This document shows, one piece after another, positions 40,000 through 49,112 of a stretch of DNA of 64,000 bases. A program made the position numbers and the translations under genes. Position 1 is the first letter of the stretch. Every line of letters starts with the position of its first letter. The stretch spans positions 1 through 64,000 of the forward strand of contig JAGUZX010000134.1 of NCBI GenBank assembly GCA_020060545.1, in the 5' to 3' direction. The stretch comes from Desulfovibrio sp. Its GTDB lineage: Bacteria > Bacillota > Dethiobacteria > DTU022. The notes under the pieces are model-generated. The model made no database searches. It was not told the origin of the DNA and was given only the letters and a program-made list of their open reading frames with translations.

Positions 40000-41247
40000 T
40001 CAGATTATTTTCGCTTCACGGAGCGCTGCCAGCTCTTCCCTGCTCAACCCCATGGCGCCGCAATAGGTTTCCTCATTGTGTTCCCCGAGGCGGGGCGGGA
40101 AGCTCAAGACTTTCCCCGTGCCTTTCAGGAAAGCGGTCATATGGGGAGGGGGGGCCAGCGTCAGTTCAATACCGCTGCGCTCATCCCTGGCCCGGAGGAT
40201 GTTCTTTTGCACGGCCGTTTCAGCAAGGACCTCGGGAATCGTGTTGACCCTGGAAATGGCGACTTGCGCTTCATTAAAGAGTTCGATCAGCTCAGCGGTC
40301 GTAAAAGTGAGGGTAATTTCGCTTATGGCCCGGTTAAGGTTGTTGACATCGGCGATGCGCCCGGCATTGCGTTGATACTCTTCTTTGGCCAGCACACTAA
40401 ATGCGGGTATGGCGGTCACCGACTCCCACTGCCGGTCATTGCCTACGGCGATGTAGACAAAGCCGTCCCGGGTCCGGTAAACGGAAACCGGGGCAAAAAA
40501 TTCATGGGTATTCCCGCGGCGGGTAATCCGGTTGCCGAAGCTCTTCGCCAGGCAGAGCGGGACTGTCAGCCAAGAAACTGTGCTCTCAAACATCGCCACA
40601 TCAATCCTGCTGCCCTCTCCGGAAATTGCTCTCTTCAGAAGGGCTTTCATGATCAGGCCGTAAGCGTGCTCGCTCGTGCCCATATCGGGAAGGGGAATCC
40701 CGGTGACAACGGGGCTTCCTTCTTTTTCACCGGTTAGCTCCATCAAGCCGCCCCTTGCCTGCAGAATCGGATCGTAAGCAGCCTCGTTGGATTCAGGGCC
40801 GAAACCGGTAATCCCCACCCAGATCAGGTCTTTTTTTACGGCGGCCAGCCGCTGGTAATCTATCCCCAGTTTGAGATAATTTTTAGGAAGCTGGTTGGTG
40901 ATGAAAACGTTCACTTTCAGCCTGGCGACAATCTCCAGTAAAAGCTGCCGGCCTTTTTCTTCGGCGAGGTTGAGGGTAATCGCCTTCTTTCCGGCATTAA
41001 TCGCCAAAAAATAAGTGTTCATACCGTCCTCGTTTAACCTCTTCTCCCCGACATAACGGTTGGGGTCCGGCATGGCGGGGTTTTCAATCCGGATCACCTT
41101 CATCCCGTCCTGGGCCAGGCGGTAGGTCAGATAAGGAGCCACGGTGGCCTGTTCCAGGGCAATAACCGTGATATGCTTAAATAGATCTTCTTCCATGGTT
41201 ATCCCATCCTCTATTAAGTATCGGCTCGTCCCGCTCTGTTGCCGCAA
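40000..41247 (-). CDS. CaiB/BaiF family CoA transferase
   Basis: VIALEQATVAPYLTYRLAQDGMKVIRIENPAMPDPNR; KKAITLNLAEEKGRQLLLEIVARLKVNVFITNQLP; KALLKRAISGEGSRIDVAMFES. Confidence 0.92.
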   Translation of the reverse strand: MRQQSGTSRYLIEDGITMEEDLFKHITVIALEQATVAPYLTYRLAQDGMKVIRIENPAMPDPNRYVGEKRLNEDGMNTYFLAINAGKKAITLNLAEEKGRQLLLEIVARLKVNVFITNQLPKNYLKLGIDYQRLAAVKKDLIWVGITGFGPESNEAAYDPILQARGGLMELTGEKEGSPVVTGIPLPDMGTSEHAYGLIMKALLKRAISGEGSRIDVAMFESTVSWLTVPLCLAKSFGNRITRRGNTHEFFAPVSVYRTRDGFVYIAVGNDRQWESVTAIPAFSVLAKEEYQRNAGRIADVNNLNRAISEITLTFTTAELIELFNEAQVAISRVNTIPEVLAETAVQKNILRARDERSGIELTLAPPPHMTAFLKGTGKVLSFPPRLGEHNEETYCGAMGLSREELAALREAKII

Positions 41248-41399
41248 GCATCCGCTTGAATGTTTAAACTTGAAGCCCGCAGCACAGCGGGTGTTGGCGC
41301 CCTATAATTCTGCTATTCTTTTAAATATTCGACCTTGTTTGAATCATTCCTGCATGATCAAACCATTACAATTCCGGTAATCAAGAATAGTTCCGGCCA

Positions 41400-42284
41400 T
41401 CATTTCCCCTTCCACGCCGGTTTTCTCTTTTCCAAAAAAGCGCTGATTCCCTCCCTGAAGTCCTCGCTTTCAAAGCAGCTCCTCTCGATGAGATCGATCG
41501 CGGCGCTGCTTGGGCAGCGGTGATCCGCAGAGCATTGGTTAACCGCCTTTTTCATTCCTTTCACCGCCAGCGGGGCGTTGCCGGCGATGAGCCGCGCCAC
41601 TTTCAAGGTCGCCGTTTCGAGTTCCGCTGCGGGAACAACCTGGTTTGCCAGGCCGATGGCGTACGCCCTCGACGCCGGCATCGGCTCCCCGACCAGGAGC
41701 ATTTCTTTGGCCGCCGCTATCCCCACCAGGTTCACAAGCCTCTGAATAAGATTATAATTCAGGGAGATGCCGAGTTTTGCGGCGGGGATGCCAAATCTCG
41801 CTTCCTCAGCACAGATTCTCAAATCGCAACTAATGGCCAGCTCGCAACCCGCGCCCATGGCCCACCCGTTAATCATGCCGATGACAGGTTGGGGGCACCC
41901 GGTGATGCTCTCGATGGCCCTTTCCACATTGCTCAGGTACTCGCGGTGCCTTTCTTTACCGGCCAGTTCTTGCAGCTGGGTTATATCCGCCCCGGAGGCA
42001 AAAGAGTTGCCCGCCCCGGTAATGATCACAACAGCGGTCTGCTCGTCAGCGGCCAGCGAAAACATCATTCCTGCAAGCTGGACCCACATAACGGCGTTAA
42101 AAGCGTTGCGTTGTTCGGCACGGTTGATCAGGATTTTGGCAATACCGTCTTTTTTGCTGATCTGAAAATAACTCAAGCCGCTCACTCCTCCATAAATGGC
42201 CAAGGTTAGTTCTTTCACCTGGATTTTACTTAATCGGGCTGATTCGGTCAACTTCGAGGCATAATCTACCGGCTGCGGCAGCAT
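41400..42284 (-). CDS. Enoyl-CoA hydratase/isomerase family protein (true start probably internal)
   Basis: SYFQISKKDGIAKILINRAEQRNAFNAVMW; VVIITGAGNSFASGADITQLQ; MGAGCELAISCDLRICAEEARFGIPAAKLG. Confidence 0.9.
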   Translation of the reverse strand: MLPQPVDYASKLTESARLSKIQVKELTLAIYGGVSGLSYFQISKKDGIAKILINRAEQRNAFNAVMWVQLAGMMFSLAADEQTAVVIITGAGNSFASGADITQLQELAGKERHREYLSNVERAIESITGCPQPVIGMINGWAMGAGCELAISCDLRICAEEARFGIPAAKLGISLNYNLIQRLVNLVGIAAAKEMLLVGEPMPASRAYAIGLANQVVPAAELETATLKVARLIAGNAPLAVKGMKKAVNQCSADHRCPSSAAIDLIERSCFESEDFREGISAFLEKRKPAWKGK

Positions 42285-42366
42285 GCCCTCTCCATGGTGA
42301 CATTTTCTCAGACCGCTTACAGGGTGACAATATCACAGTCCGATTACACCCGCGGGTAAGGTTTCA

Positions 42367-42395
42367 TTGACTTTGCCTTAACGCGGATTTATAAT
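42367..42395 (+). promoter_or_regulatory. Candidate sigma-A promoter for the carboxyltransferase gene
   Basis: TTGACT - 17 nt - TATAAT. Confidence 0.75.
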
Positions 42396-42443
42396 AAACA
42401 CAACCTTGTTCGAGGAAAGGTTGCCGGGAAACATACGGGAAAT

Positions 42444-42542
42444 CCATCTTTTTTGAACACATAGCCCGCTTCGAATAATCAGACACTTCCTGCTCCGATC
42501 ATTATACTCCGGCGGGTTCATCAGAACAGGACTGAAAGATGG
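42444..42542 (+). promoter_or_regulatory. Candidate structured 5' leader with SD-overlapping stem
   Basis: CCATCTTTT (42444-42452) can pair with GAAAGATGG (42534-42542), whose GG starts the GGAG Shine-Dalgarno; inner GCCCGC/GCGGGT pairing. Confidence 0.35.
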
Positions 42543-42554
42543 AGTGATGAAAGA

Positions 42555-44114
42555 ATGCCAAAAAAAACCTACCAGACTGAAATTGAAAGGCTGCGGGCCT
42601 TGCAGGAAAAAGCAAGGCTGGGAGGTGGGGAAAAGGCCGTCGCGAAGCAGCACAGCCAGGGCAAACTCACCGCCCGGGAAAGAATCGACGTCCTCCTGGA
42701 TCCGGGCAGTTTTGTCGAGTTTAATACCCTGGCCGAACACCAGTGTTACGATTTCGATATGCAGGAAAAGAAGTTTCCGGGCGACGGGGTGGTGACGGGT
42801 TACGGGACCATAGACGGCAGGCTTGTTTTTGTCTTCTCCGAAGATGTAACCGTTCTCGGCGGATCGGTCGGCGCAACCCACGGCGCAAAGATCTGTTATA
42901 CCATGGACAAGGCGATTACCGTGGGCGCTCCTTTAATCGGTCTCTATGAATCCGGCGGCGGGAGGATCCATGAAGGTTTCACCGCTTCCCGCAATGTTGC
43001 CGGCATGTTTCACCGCAACACCAGAGCCTCCGGCGTGATCCCGCAAATCTCGGCGATCATGGGCACCTGCGCCGGGGTGGCCGTCTATTCGCCGGCCATC
43101 ACCGACTTTATTTTCATGGTCGAAGGCACCAGCCAGATGTTTATAACCGGTCCCGGTGTGATCAGGGCGGTGATGGGTGAACAGGTTGATCCGGAAAGCC
43201 TCGGCGGCGCCAAAATACACTCCGAATTAAGCGGCAACGCCCATTTTGTTTACCCGAATGACCGGGAGTGCCTCCAGGGCATCAGGAGGCTTTTGAGCTT
43301 CCTCCCCCTCAACAACACGGAGGATCCCCCGTTCGTTGAGACGGGCGATGACCCCAACCGGACCACTGACGACCTGATGGAAATTGTCCCCGACGATTTT
43401 CGTTTCCCTTACGATGTCAAGGCTGTAATTACCCGCATCGTTGATAATGGCGATTTTATGGAAATTCTCCCTAAGTTTGGCAAAACTCTGGTGATCGGCT
43501 TGGCCAGGCTTAACGGCAACACGGTAGGCATTGTCGCCAACCAGCCCCTGGTCATGGCCGGCTGCCTCGATGTTGACTCTTCCGATAAAGGCGCACGGTT
43601 CATCCGTTTCTGCGACGCCTTTAACATCCCCCTGGTTAACCTGGTCGATGTACCGGGGTTCCTGCCCGGGACCAGGCAAGAGTATAGCGGAATCATCCGG
43701 CACGGCGCTAAAATGCTTTATGCTTATTCCGAAGCAACCGTACCCAAGATCACCCTAAACTTAAGGAAAAATTACGGCGGGGCGGTCATGGCCATGTGCT
43801 GCAAGGGCACGGAAGTCGACCAGATGTTCGCCTGGCCGATCGCCCAGCCGGTAGTCCTGGACACGGCGGCTGCCGTGGAGATCATTTTCAGGAAAGAAAT
43901 TGCGGGAGCGGCTGACCCGGCGGCGGAAAAAGAAAGGAGGATCAGGGAGTACGACTACTCTTACTCCAACCCCTTTAATCCGGCCGGCAAAATGCTGCTT
44001 GACGATGTGATCGAACCCCGTGAGACCAGAGCCCGGTTGATCTCCGCCTTGAGAATGATGAAAACCAAGCGGGAGGAAAAGCCCTGGCGGAAACACGGCA
44101 ACATCCCGCTTTGA
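42555..44114 (+). CDS. Acyl-CoA carboxylase carboxyltransferase subunit (propionyl-CoA carboxylase beta / methylmalonyl-CoA decarboxylase alpha-like)
   Basis: QGKLTARERIDVLLDPGSFVEF; ARLNGNTVGIVANQPLVMAGCLDVDSSDKGARFIRFCDAFNIPLVNLVDVPGFLPGTRQEYSGIIRHGAKMLYAYSEATVPK; C-term KHGNIPL. Confidence 0.94.
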   Translation: MPKKTYQTEIERLRALQEKARLGGGEKAVAKQHSQGKLTARERIDVLLDPGSFVEFNTLAEHQCYDFDMQEKKFPGDGVVTGYGTIDGRLVFVFSEDVTVLGGSVGATHGAKICYTMDKAITVGAPLIGLYESGGGRIHEGFTASRNVAGMFHRNTRASGVIPQISAIMGTCAGVAVYSPAITDFIFMVEGTSQMFITGPGVIRAVMGEQVDPESLGGAKIHSELSGNAHFVYPNDRECLQGIRRLLSFLPLNNTEDPPFVETGDDPNRTTDDLMEIVPDDFRFPYDVKAVITRIVDNGDFMEILPKFGKTLVIGLARLNGNTVGIVANQPLVMAGCLDVDSSDKGARFIRFCDAFNIPLVNLVDVPGFLPGTRQEYSGIIRHGAKMLYAYSEATVPKITLNLRKNYGGAVMAMCCKGTEVDQMFAWPIAQPVVLDTAAAVEIIFRKEIAGAADPAAEKERRIREYDYSYSNPFNPAGKMLLDDVIEPRETRARLISALRMMKTKREEKPWRKHGNIPL

Positions 44115-44123
44115 TCGTTTTCG

Positions 44124-44783
44124 TTATTTGGGGTGAGGGTTGGCCTTGGCGGCATACTTGATAATTTCCCAGTACATCTTTCCCCTGGCCGCGATACCTT
44201 TCCAAAAACCCAATTTTTCTTCCTTCATCACATGGGAAAGATCGGCCAGGTTTACAATCTTGACCGGAATATTCATTTCTTCAACATAGCGATGCAGCGC
44301 CACCTCCATCCCGAAACGGGAGAGGTCAAGGTCTGAAATAGATTCCAGGAGTTCCCTGCGTAGCGCTCTCTGCCCTGAAAGAAACGGCGTTATTTTCTGG
44401 GCGATATCGGTGGCCACCCTGCCCTTTTCAAACAGCCCCACGGTCATGGGACACCGCTCGTTGATTACCGGATCCAGTAGATCGGTCACATGCTTCTCGG
44501 TCAGGCCGATTAAATCGGCATCCAGGAAAAGCAAGATTTCGGCGCGGGCATGATCCAGCCCGGCCTTGATCGCCCCACCCTTGCCACGGTTTTCCAGCAG
44601 TTCGATTACCTCCACACCGTCATACTGCAGGGCCACCTGCACCGTGCTGTCACTCGAACCGTCGCTGACAACGATAATCTGATTCACTACCGGGCACCGT
44701 TTTAAAACGCAGAGGACCTCACCGATAGTTCTTGCTTCGTTGAAAGCCGGTATGATGGCAGCGATCATGGCCCTCTCCTCCAA
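44124..44783 (-). CDS. Glycosyltransferase family 2
   Basis: IAAIIPAFNEARTIGEVLCVLKRCPVVNQIIVVSDGSSDSTVQVALQYDGVEVIELLENRGKGGAIKAGLDHA. Confidence 0.88.
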   Translation of the reverse strand: MEERAMIAAIIPAFNEARTIGEVLCVLKRCPVVNQIIVVSDGSSDSTVQVALQYDGVEVIELLENRGKGGAIKAGLDHARAEILLFLDADLIGLTEKHVTDLLDPVINERCPMTVGLFEKGRVATDIAQKITPFLSGQRALRRELLESISDLDLSRFGMEVALHRYVEEMNIPVKIVNLADLSHVMKEEKLGFWKGIAARGKMYWEIIKYAAKANPHPK

Positions 44784-44812
44784 TATTAAATATTGTGCGT
44801 AAACATCGCCTG

Positions 44813-45973
44813 TTATTCCTGAAAAAGGCGGCGCAGCTCTTCCTGAAAAGCATGCAAAATCCGGTCAGAGCGGACAGTGCGGACGACTTCTCCTTTCCGG
44901 AAGATGATGCCGTGAGCCCGCCCGGCGGAAATGCCAAGATCAGCTTCCCTGGCTTCCCCCGGCCCGTTGACCGCACAGCCCATGACCGCAATTTTAACCG
45001 GCCTGCGGTACCCTGCAATCATCTCCGCTACCTTGTTTACCAGCGGGATCAGGTCGATCTCACAGCGGCCGCATGTGGGACAGGAAATCAGTTCGGGGCC
45101 AAATTCGCGCAAACGCAGCACCTGCAGAATCTGGCGCGCCACACGCACTTCTTCGACGGGATCGGCGCTCAAAGAAACCCGCACGGTGTCCCCGATCCCC
45201 TCCGCCAGCAAAGTGCCGATCCCCACGGCCCCTTTAATCGTCCCGCTCTCCAGAGGGCCGGCTTCGGTAACCCCGACATGCAAAGGATAAGGGATCAGGT
45301 TGGCGATCATCCGGTATGCTTCAATCGTCGTCACCACATCCGACGCCTTTAAAGAAACGACGACATCGCTGAATCCGGCCTTTTCCAGCGTCTCCAGATA
45401 GCCCATGGCCGATTCCACCAGGGCCGGGGCGGTAGCCCCGCCGTACTTCTTCAGCAGGGATTTTTCCAGTGAACCGGCGTTGACTCCGATGCGGAGCGCC
45501 GCTCCCGCCCCGGCGGCCCGGCGGGCCAGTTCAACCAGTTTTTCTCTCCCTCCGATATTCCCGGGGTTAATCCTGATCTTCGCCGCTCCCCGCTCCAGGG
45601 AGAGGTAGGCCAGGCGGATGTCAAAATGGATATCGGCGATCAGGGGCACACCGCTTTCCGCGGCCAGAAAAGCCAGTGCCGCAGCCGATTCTTCATCCGG
45701 CACGGCCACCCTGACCAGCTCGCAGCCGGCTTCCACCAGCCGCCGGATCTGGGACAATGTTCCTGCCGCATCTGCGGTTTTGGTATTGGTCATTGATTGG
45801 ATCGTTACCGGCGCCTCGCCGCCGATCACCACATGCCCCACTTTAACCGCCAGGGAACGCCTCCGCTGCATAAATTCACATCCCATCTCGATCCTGAGAA
45901 TTAAATCCCTCCTGCCCCCCCCTTTAAATAAGGAAGGGGGTGACTTCCCGTCACATAAGAGCTCGGGTCGCAT
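44813..45973 (-). CDS. ispG: (E)-4-hydroxy-3-methylbut-2-enyl-diphosphate synthase (true start downstream, near MQRRRSLAVKVG)
   Basis: VKVGHVVIGGEAPVTIQSMTNTKTADAAGTLSQIRRL; SCPTCGRCEIDLIPLVNKV; VAVMGCAVNGPGEA-like KIAVMGCAVNGPGEAREAD. Confidence 0.95.
   Translation of the reverse strand: MRPELLCDGKSPPSLFKGGGRRDLILRIEMGCEFMQRRRSLAVKVGHVVIGGEAPVTIQSMTNTKTADAAGTLSQIRRLVEAGCELVRVAVPDEESAAALAFLAAESGVPLIADIHFDIRLAYLSLERGAAKIRINPGNIGGREKLVELARRAAGAGAALRIGVNAGSLEKSLLKKYGGATAPALVESAMGYLETLEKAGFSDVVVSLKASDVVTTIEAYRMIANLIPYPLHVGVTEAGPLESGTIKGAVGIGTLLAEGIGDTVRVSLSADPVEEVRVARQILQVLRLREFGPELISCPTCGRCEIDLIPLVNKVAEMIAGYRRPVKIAVMGCAVNGPGEAREADLGISAGRAHGIIFRKGEVVRTVRSDRILHAFQEELRRLFQE
45903..45950. repeat. 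Palindrome-like CCTCCTGCCCCCCCTTTAAATAAGGAAGGGGG element at the ispG 5' end
   Basis: C-run/G-run arms around TTTAAATAAGGAA. Confidence 0.5.
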
Positions 45974-46009
45974 TTAAGCATTCAATTTTTGATCAACGCC
46001 AATCGGTAT

Positions 46010-46048
46010 GGAATCTCACTTTCAACATCTCACTTCTCACTTCTCACA
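46010..46048 (-). repeat. 7-bp-period array (GTGAGAA) directly after the rseP stop
   Basis: Minus strand TAA then TGTGAGAAGTGAGAAGTGAGATGTTGAAAGTGAGATTCC. Confidence 0.85.
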
Positions 46049-47062
46049 TTACCGGCGGAGGATATCCCAGCGAATCAGGTCGTTGTAGGTTACCAGAAGG
46101 ATCAGCAGGATCAACAGAGCAAAGCCGATAAAGTGGATGAACCCTTCTTTCTCCGGATCCACCGGACGGCCCCGGAGCCCTTCGATCGCCAGAAAAAGAA
46201 GCCTCCCCCCATCCAGGGCTGGAACCGGCAGCAGGTTGATCAAACCCAGGCTGATGCTGATCAAAGCCGTCAGCGAGAGCAGGTTTACAAATCCCGTCTG
46301 GGCCACTTCCCCCACGACAATAATGATCCCGACGGGTCCCGCGACATCCAGGGGAGCCCGGCCGGTAACAACCTGGTAGACCGAAAAAAGCACCATCCTG
46401 AATTGCCTCATACTCGATTGCAGAGATGCCGCAAACTTGTATTTCTGGACCATGGCGGTAATCCCGATCATTCCCCGCCCGGTTTCCGGAGACCTTGCGA
46501 CAACAATATTGAACTGCTTGATCTCCCCGTTTCTTTTAACGGTCAGGCTGATCTCTTCACCGGGGCGCCCGGAGATTGCGCCCACCACCTCCGTCCACCG
46601 GGTTACGCTTTCACCGTTAATCGCGGTAATCTCGTCGCCCGCCTGCAGGCCTGCCGCCTCCGCCGGCGTTCCGGAGAGCACCGACCCCAGCCGGGAATCA
46701 TCCTGCACAACCCCCACCATGAAGAAGAAAATAACGAAAAACACAATCAAGGCGAGAATGAGGTTCATCCCCGCTCCCGCAGCCAACACGGCGGCTCTTT
46801 GCAAAATCGGCTTTCGGGTGAAGCTGTCAGGCTGGTCTACTTCTTCGTGGCTTTCGCCGAGCATCCGGCAGAAGCCGCCCAGTGGAAACAGGCGCAGGGA
46901 ATAATTGATTTCATTTTTCCGCCACCCGATTATTTTTGGGCCGAAGCCGATCGCCAGCTCCAGGACCTTAATCCCGCTTAAGCGCGCCGCAAGGTAATGA
47001 CCTAATTCATGGGCCAGAATTAAAAAGCCGAAAACAAAAATTGAGGCGATGAACGTCTGCAT
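46049..47062 (-). CDS. rseP: RIP metalloprotease RseP (site-2 protease)
   Basis: LILAHELGHYLAARLSGIKVLELAIGFGPKI; PDZ GTPAEAAGLQAGDEITAING; LINLLPVPALDGGRLLFL. Confidence 0.95.
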   Translation of the reverse strand: MQTFIASIFVFGFLILAHELGHYLAARLSGIKVLELAIGFGPKIIGWRKNEINYSLRLFPLGGFCRMLGESHEEVDQPDSFTRKPILQRAAVLAAGAGMNLILALIVFFVIFFFMVGVVQDDSRLGSVLSGTPAEAAGLQAGDEITAINGESVTRWTEVVGAISGRPGEEISLTVKRNGEIKQFNIVVARSPETGRGMIGITAMVQKYKFAASLQSSMRQFRMVLFSVYQVVTGRAPLDVAGPVGIIIVVGEVAQTGFVNLLSLTALISISLGLINLLPVPALDGGRLLFLAIEGLRGRPVDPEKEGFIHFIGFALLILLILLVTYNDLIRWDILRR

Positions 47063-47080
47063 TAGCCTGCATCTCCCGTC

Positions 47081-48325
47081 TTACTGATCATTAATCAAGC
47101 AGAACGCTTTTGCGCGGGCCCACCGGTCGGCTTCCAGTATATCCGCCAGTTCCGGCTGATTGACTGCCTTATGTTCCGCCATAACCGCGCCGACAACCCT
47201 GGGGATACCGGTAAAAGAAAGGTTGCCTTTTAAAAACTGCTCCACCGCAACCTCGTTGGCCGCATTCAAACAGGCCGGCATCGTTCCACCGATCTCCCCG
47301 GCCTGGTAGGCATAATCCAGGCAGGGAAAGCGTTCCCTGTCGGGTTCGCCGAAACTCCAGCATTGCCCGTATAAATCGAACCCTGGAAGCACGCTTTCCC
47401 GGCGCTCAGGATAAGTCAAGGCATATTGGATCGGCAGGCGCATATCCGGCGGGCTTATTTGCGCGATCATGGCGCCGTCAATAAATTCAACCATTGAATG
47501 AACGGCGCTCTGGGGATGCACGACCACTCTTATTTGATCCAGGTTTAAGCCGAACAGCCATCGTGCTTCCAGCGCCTCGAACCCTTTGTTCATCATGGTT
47601 GCGGAATCAACGGTTATTTTAGCCCCCATCCGCCAGTTCGGATGGGCCAGGGCCTGTTCCGGAGTAACCCCGGGCAGCTTTGCCGCCTCCCAGTCCCTGA
47701 AGGGACCTCCCGAAGCGGTAAGCCAGATCCGGCGGACTTGGCTTACTGGCGCTGCACCAATACACTGCCAGATGGCCGAATGTTCGCTGTCTACAGGGTA
47801 GATCCGCTCACGGTCCAGCAGCCCCTGCCTTTGCAGCAGCTCACCGCCCACCACCAGCGCCTCTTTATTGGCCAGGGCGACAGTTTTGCCGCACTGAAGC
47901 GCTTTAAGGACCGGAATAAAACCGCTAAAGCCTACCAGGGCCGCCACGACGATATCAACAGCGGGGTGGCAGGCGGCTGATACCTGTCCTGGCAAGCCGG
48001 CTTCAACACGGCAGGCCACTCCTTGCAGTGAACGCGCCAGGGCGTCCGCGGCGGTTAAATCGCTTAAAACCGCCAGCTCAGGCGCGTAGCGCCGGACTTG
48101 ATCAGCCAACAGGCCGGCGTTGCCGCCTGCCGTCAGGGCTACAACCCGGTAACCGGCACCGAGGTTGTCAATTACCTGCAGGGTTTGCCGCCCGATCGAA
48201 CCGGTTGATCCCAGGATTGCGATCTTCTTCTCCACATTTCCCCCCCCCCGGCCGTGGCAGCAGCTTGCGTCAATTACTTTTGCAGCCTTATTTCTAGCGG
48301 ACCAGCACAAAAAAAGCATACACAA
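47081..48325 (-). CDS. dxr: 1-deoxy-D-xylulose 5-phosphate reductoisomerase (true start near 48235)
   Basis: KKIAILGSTGSIGRQTLQVIDNLG; ANKEALVVGGEL; YPVDSEHSAIWQC; LTASGGPFRDW. Confidence 0.96.
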   Translation of the reverse strand: MCMLFLCWSARNKAAKVIDASCCHGRGGGNVEKKIAILGSTGSIGRQTLQVIDNLGAGYRVVALTAGGNAGLLADQVRRYAPELAVLSDLTAADALARSLQGVACRVEAGLPGQVSAACHPAVDIVVAALVGFSGFIPVLKALQCGKTVALANKEALVVGGELLQRQGLLDRERIYPVDSEHSAIWQCIGAAPVSQVRRIWLTASGGPFRDWEAAKLPGVTPEQALAHPNWRMGAKITVDSATMMNKGFEALEARWLFGLNLDQIRVVVHPQSAVHSMVEFIDGAMIAQISPPDMRLPIQYALTYPERRESVLPGFDLYGQCWSFGEPDRERFPCLDYAYQAGEIGGTMPACLNAANEVAVEQFLKGNLSFTGIPRVVGAVMAEHKAVNQPELADILEADRWARAKAFCLINDQ

Positions 48326-49088
48326 ACGGGGCCGCCAGCATCAGGCTGTCAAATCGATCCATGACGCCCCCGTGTCCGGGGATTAACTGTCCCGTATCTT
48401 TAACCTGAAACTGGCGCTTTAGCGCCGATTCCATCAGATCGCCCAGCTGGGCGAATACCGCCGTTCCGAATCCAAGCAGGACGGCCTTCCATGCCGGTAA
48501 AGGGATTAACCAGGGGATGAACCAGACGGCCAGAAGCGCCGCCAAAACTGTCCCGCTGATCCCCGCCAGCGCGCCTTCCACCGACTTCTGGGGGCTGATC
48601 CGGGGAGCCAGTTTGTGCCTTCCCCATTTAATCCCGACGAAATAGGCAAAAGTATCGTTTAGCCAAACCCCGATCAGGAGCATATAGGTGTAAACAGCGC
48701 CTTGCGGGAGCATGCGCAGAAGGAGCATAAACCCCAACAGCCCGCCCAGATAGATTATACCCCAGAAAATAACCGCTGATTCCCAGAAGTTTATCTTTTC
48801 AAAATAGATCAGCACGGCCATGAAAAGGAGAACCAGGATCAGCATGATCAGGTGAAAAAGCAACGCCGGTTGCTGCCAGAATAATAAAACGATGATGGCG
48901 CTGGCTCCAAAATAACCCGGCCAGGCCGGCAAACCGAAGCCGCGCGCCCTGAGCATGCGGGTATACTCGTAAATGCCGAGGTTTGCTACCAGCAGTAAAA
49001 ACAGGCAGTACCAGGCCTCTCCCAGGTAGACTGCGCCCAGGATGAGCGGAATTCCGACCATGGCCGATAAAATGCGGAGATGCAGCAT
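48294..49088 (-). CDS. cdsA: Phosphatidate cytidylyltransferase
   Basis: WLNDTFAYFVGIKWGRHKLAPRISPQKSVEGALAG; DLMESALKRQFQVKDTGQLIPGHGGVMDRFDSL. Confidence 0.95.
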   Translation of the reverse strand: MLHLRILSAMVGIPLILGAVYLGEAWYCLFLLLVANLGIYEYTRMLRARGFGLPAWPGYFGASAIIVLLFWQQPALLFHLIMLILVLLFMAVLIYFEKINFWESAVIFWGIIYLGGLLGFMLLLRMLPQGAVYTYMLLIGVWLNDTFAYFVGIKWGRHKLAPRISPQKSVEGALAGISGTVLAALLAVWFIPWLIPLPAWKAVLLGFGTAVFAQLGDLMESALKRQFQVKDTGQLIPGHGGVMDRFDSLMLAAPFVYAFFVLVR

Positions 49089-49112
49089 AGGCCACCACCT
49101 TCACAAACTTTT

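Noticed and set aside
42378-42881. 167-aa minus-strand ORF at the carboxyltransferase 5' end
   Set aside because: Antisense to the leader and start of a well-supported plus-strand gene; no domain recognised.
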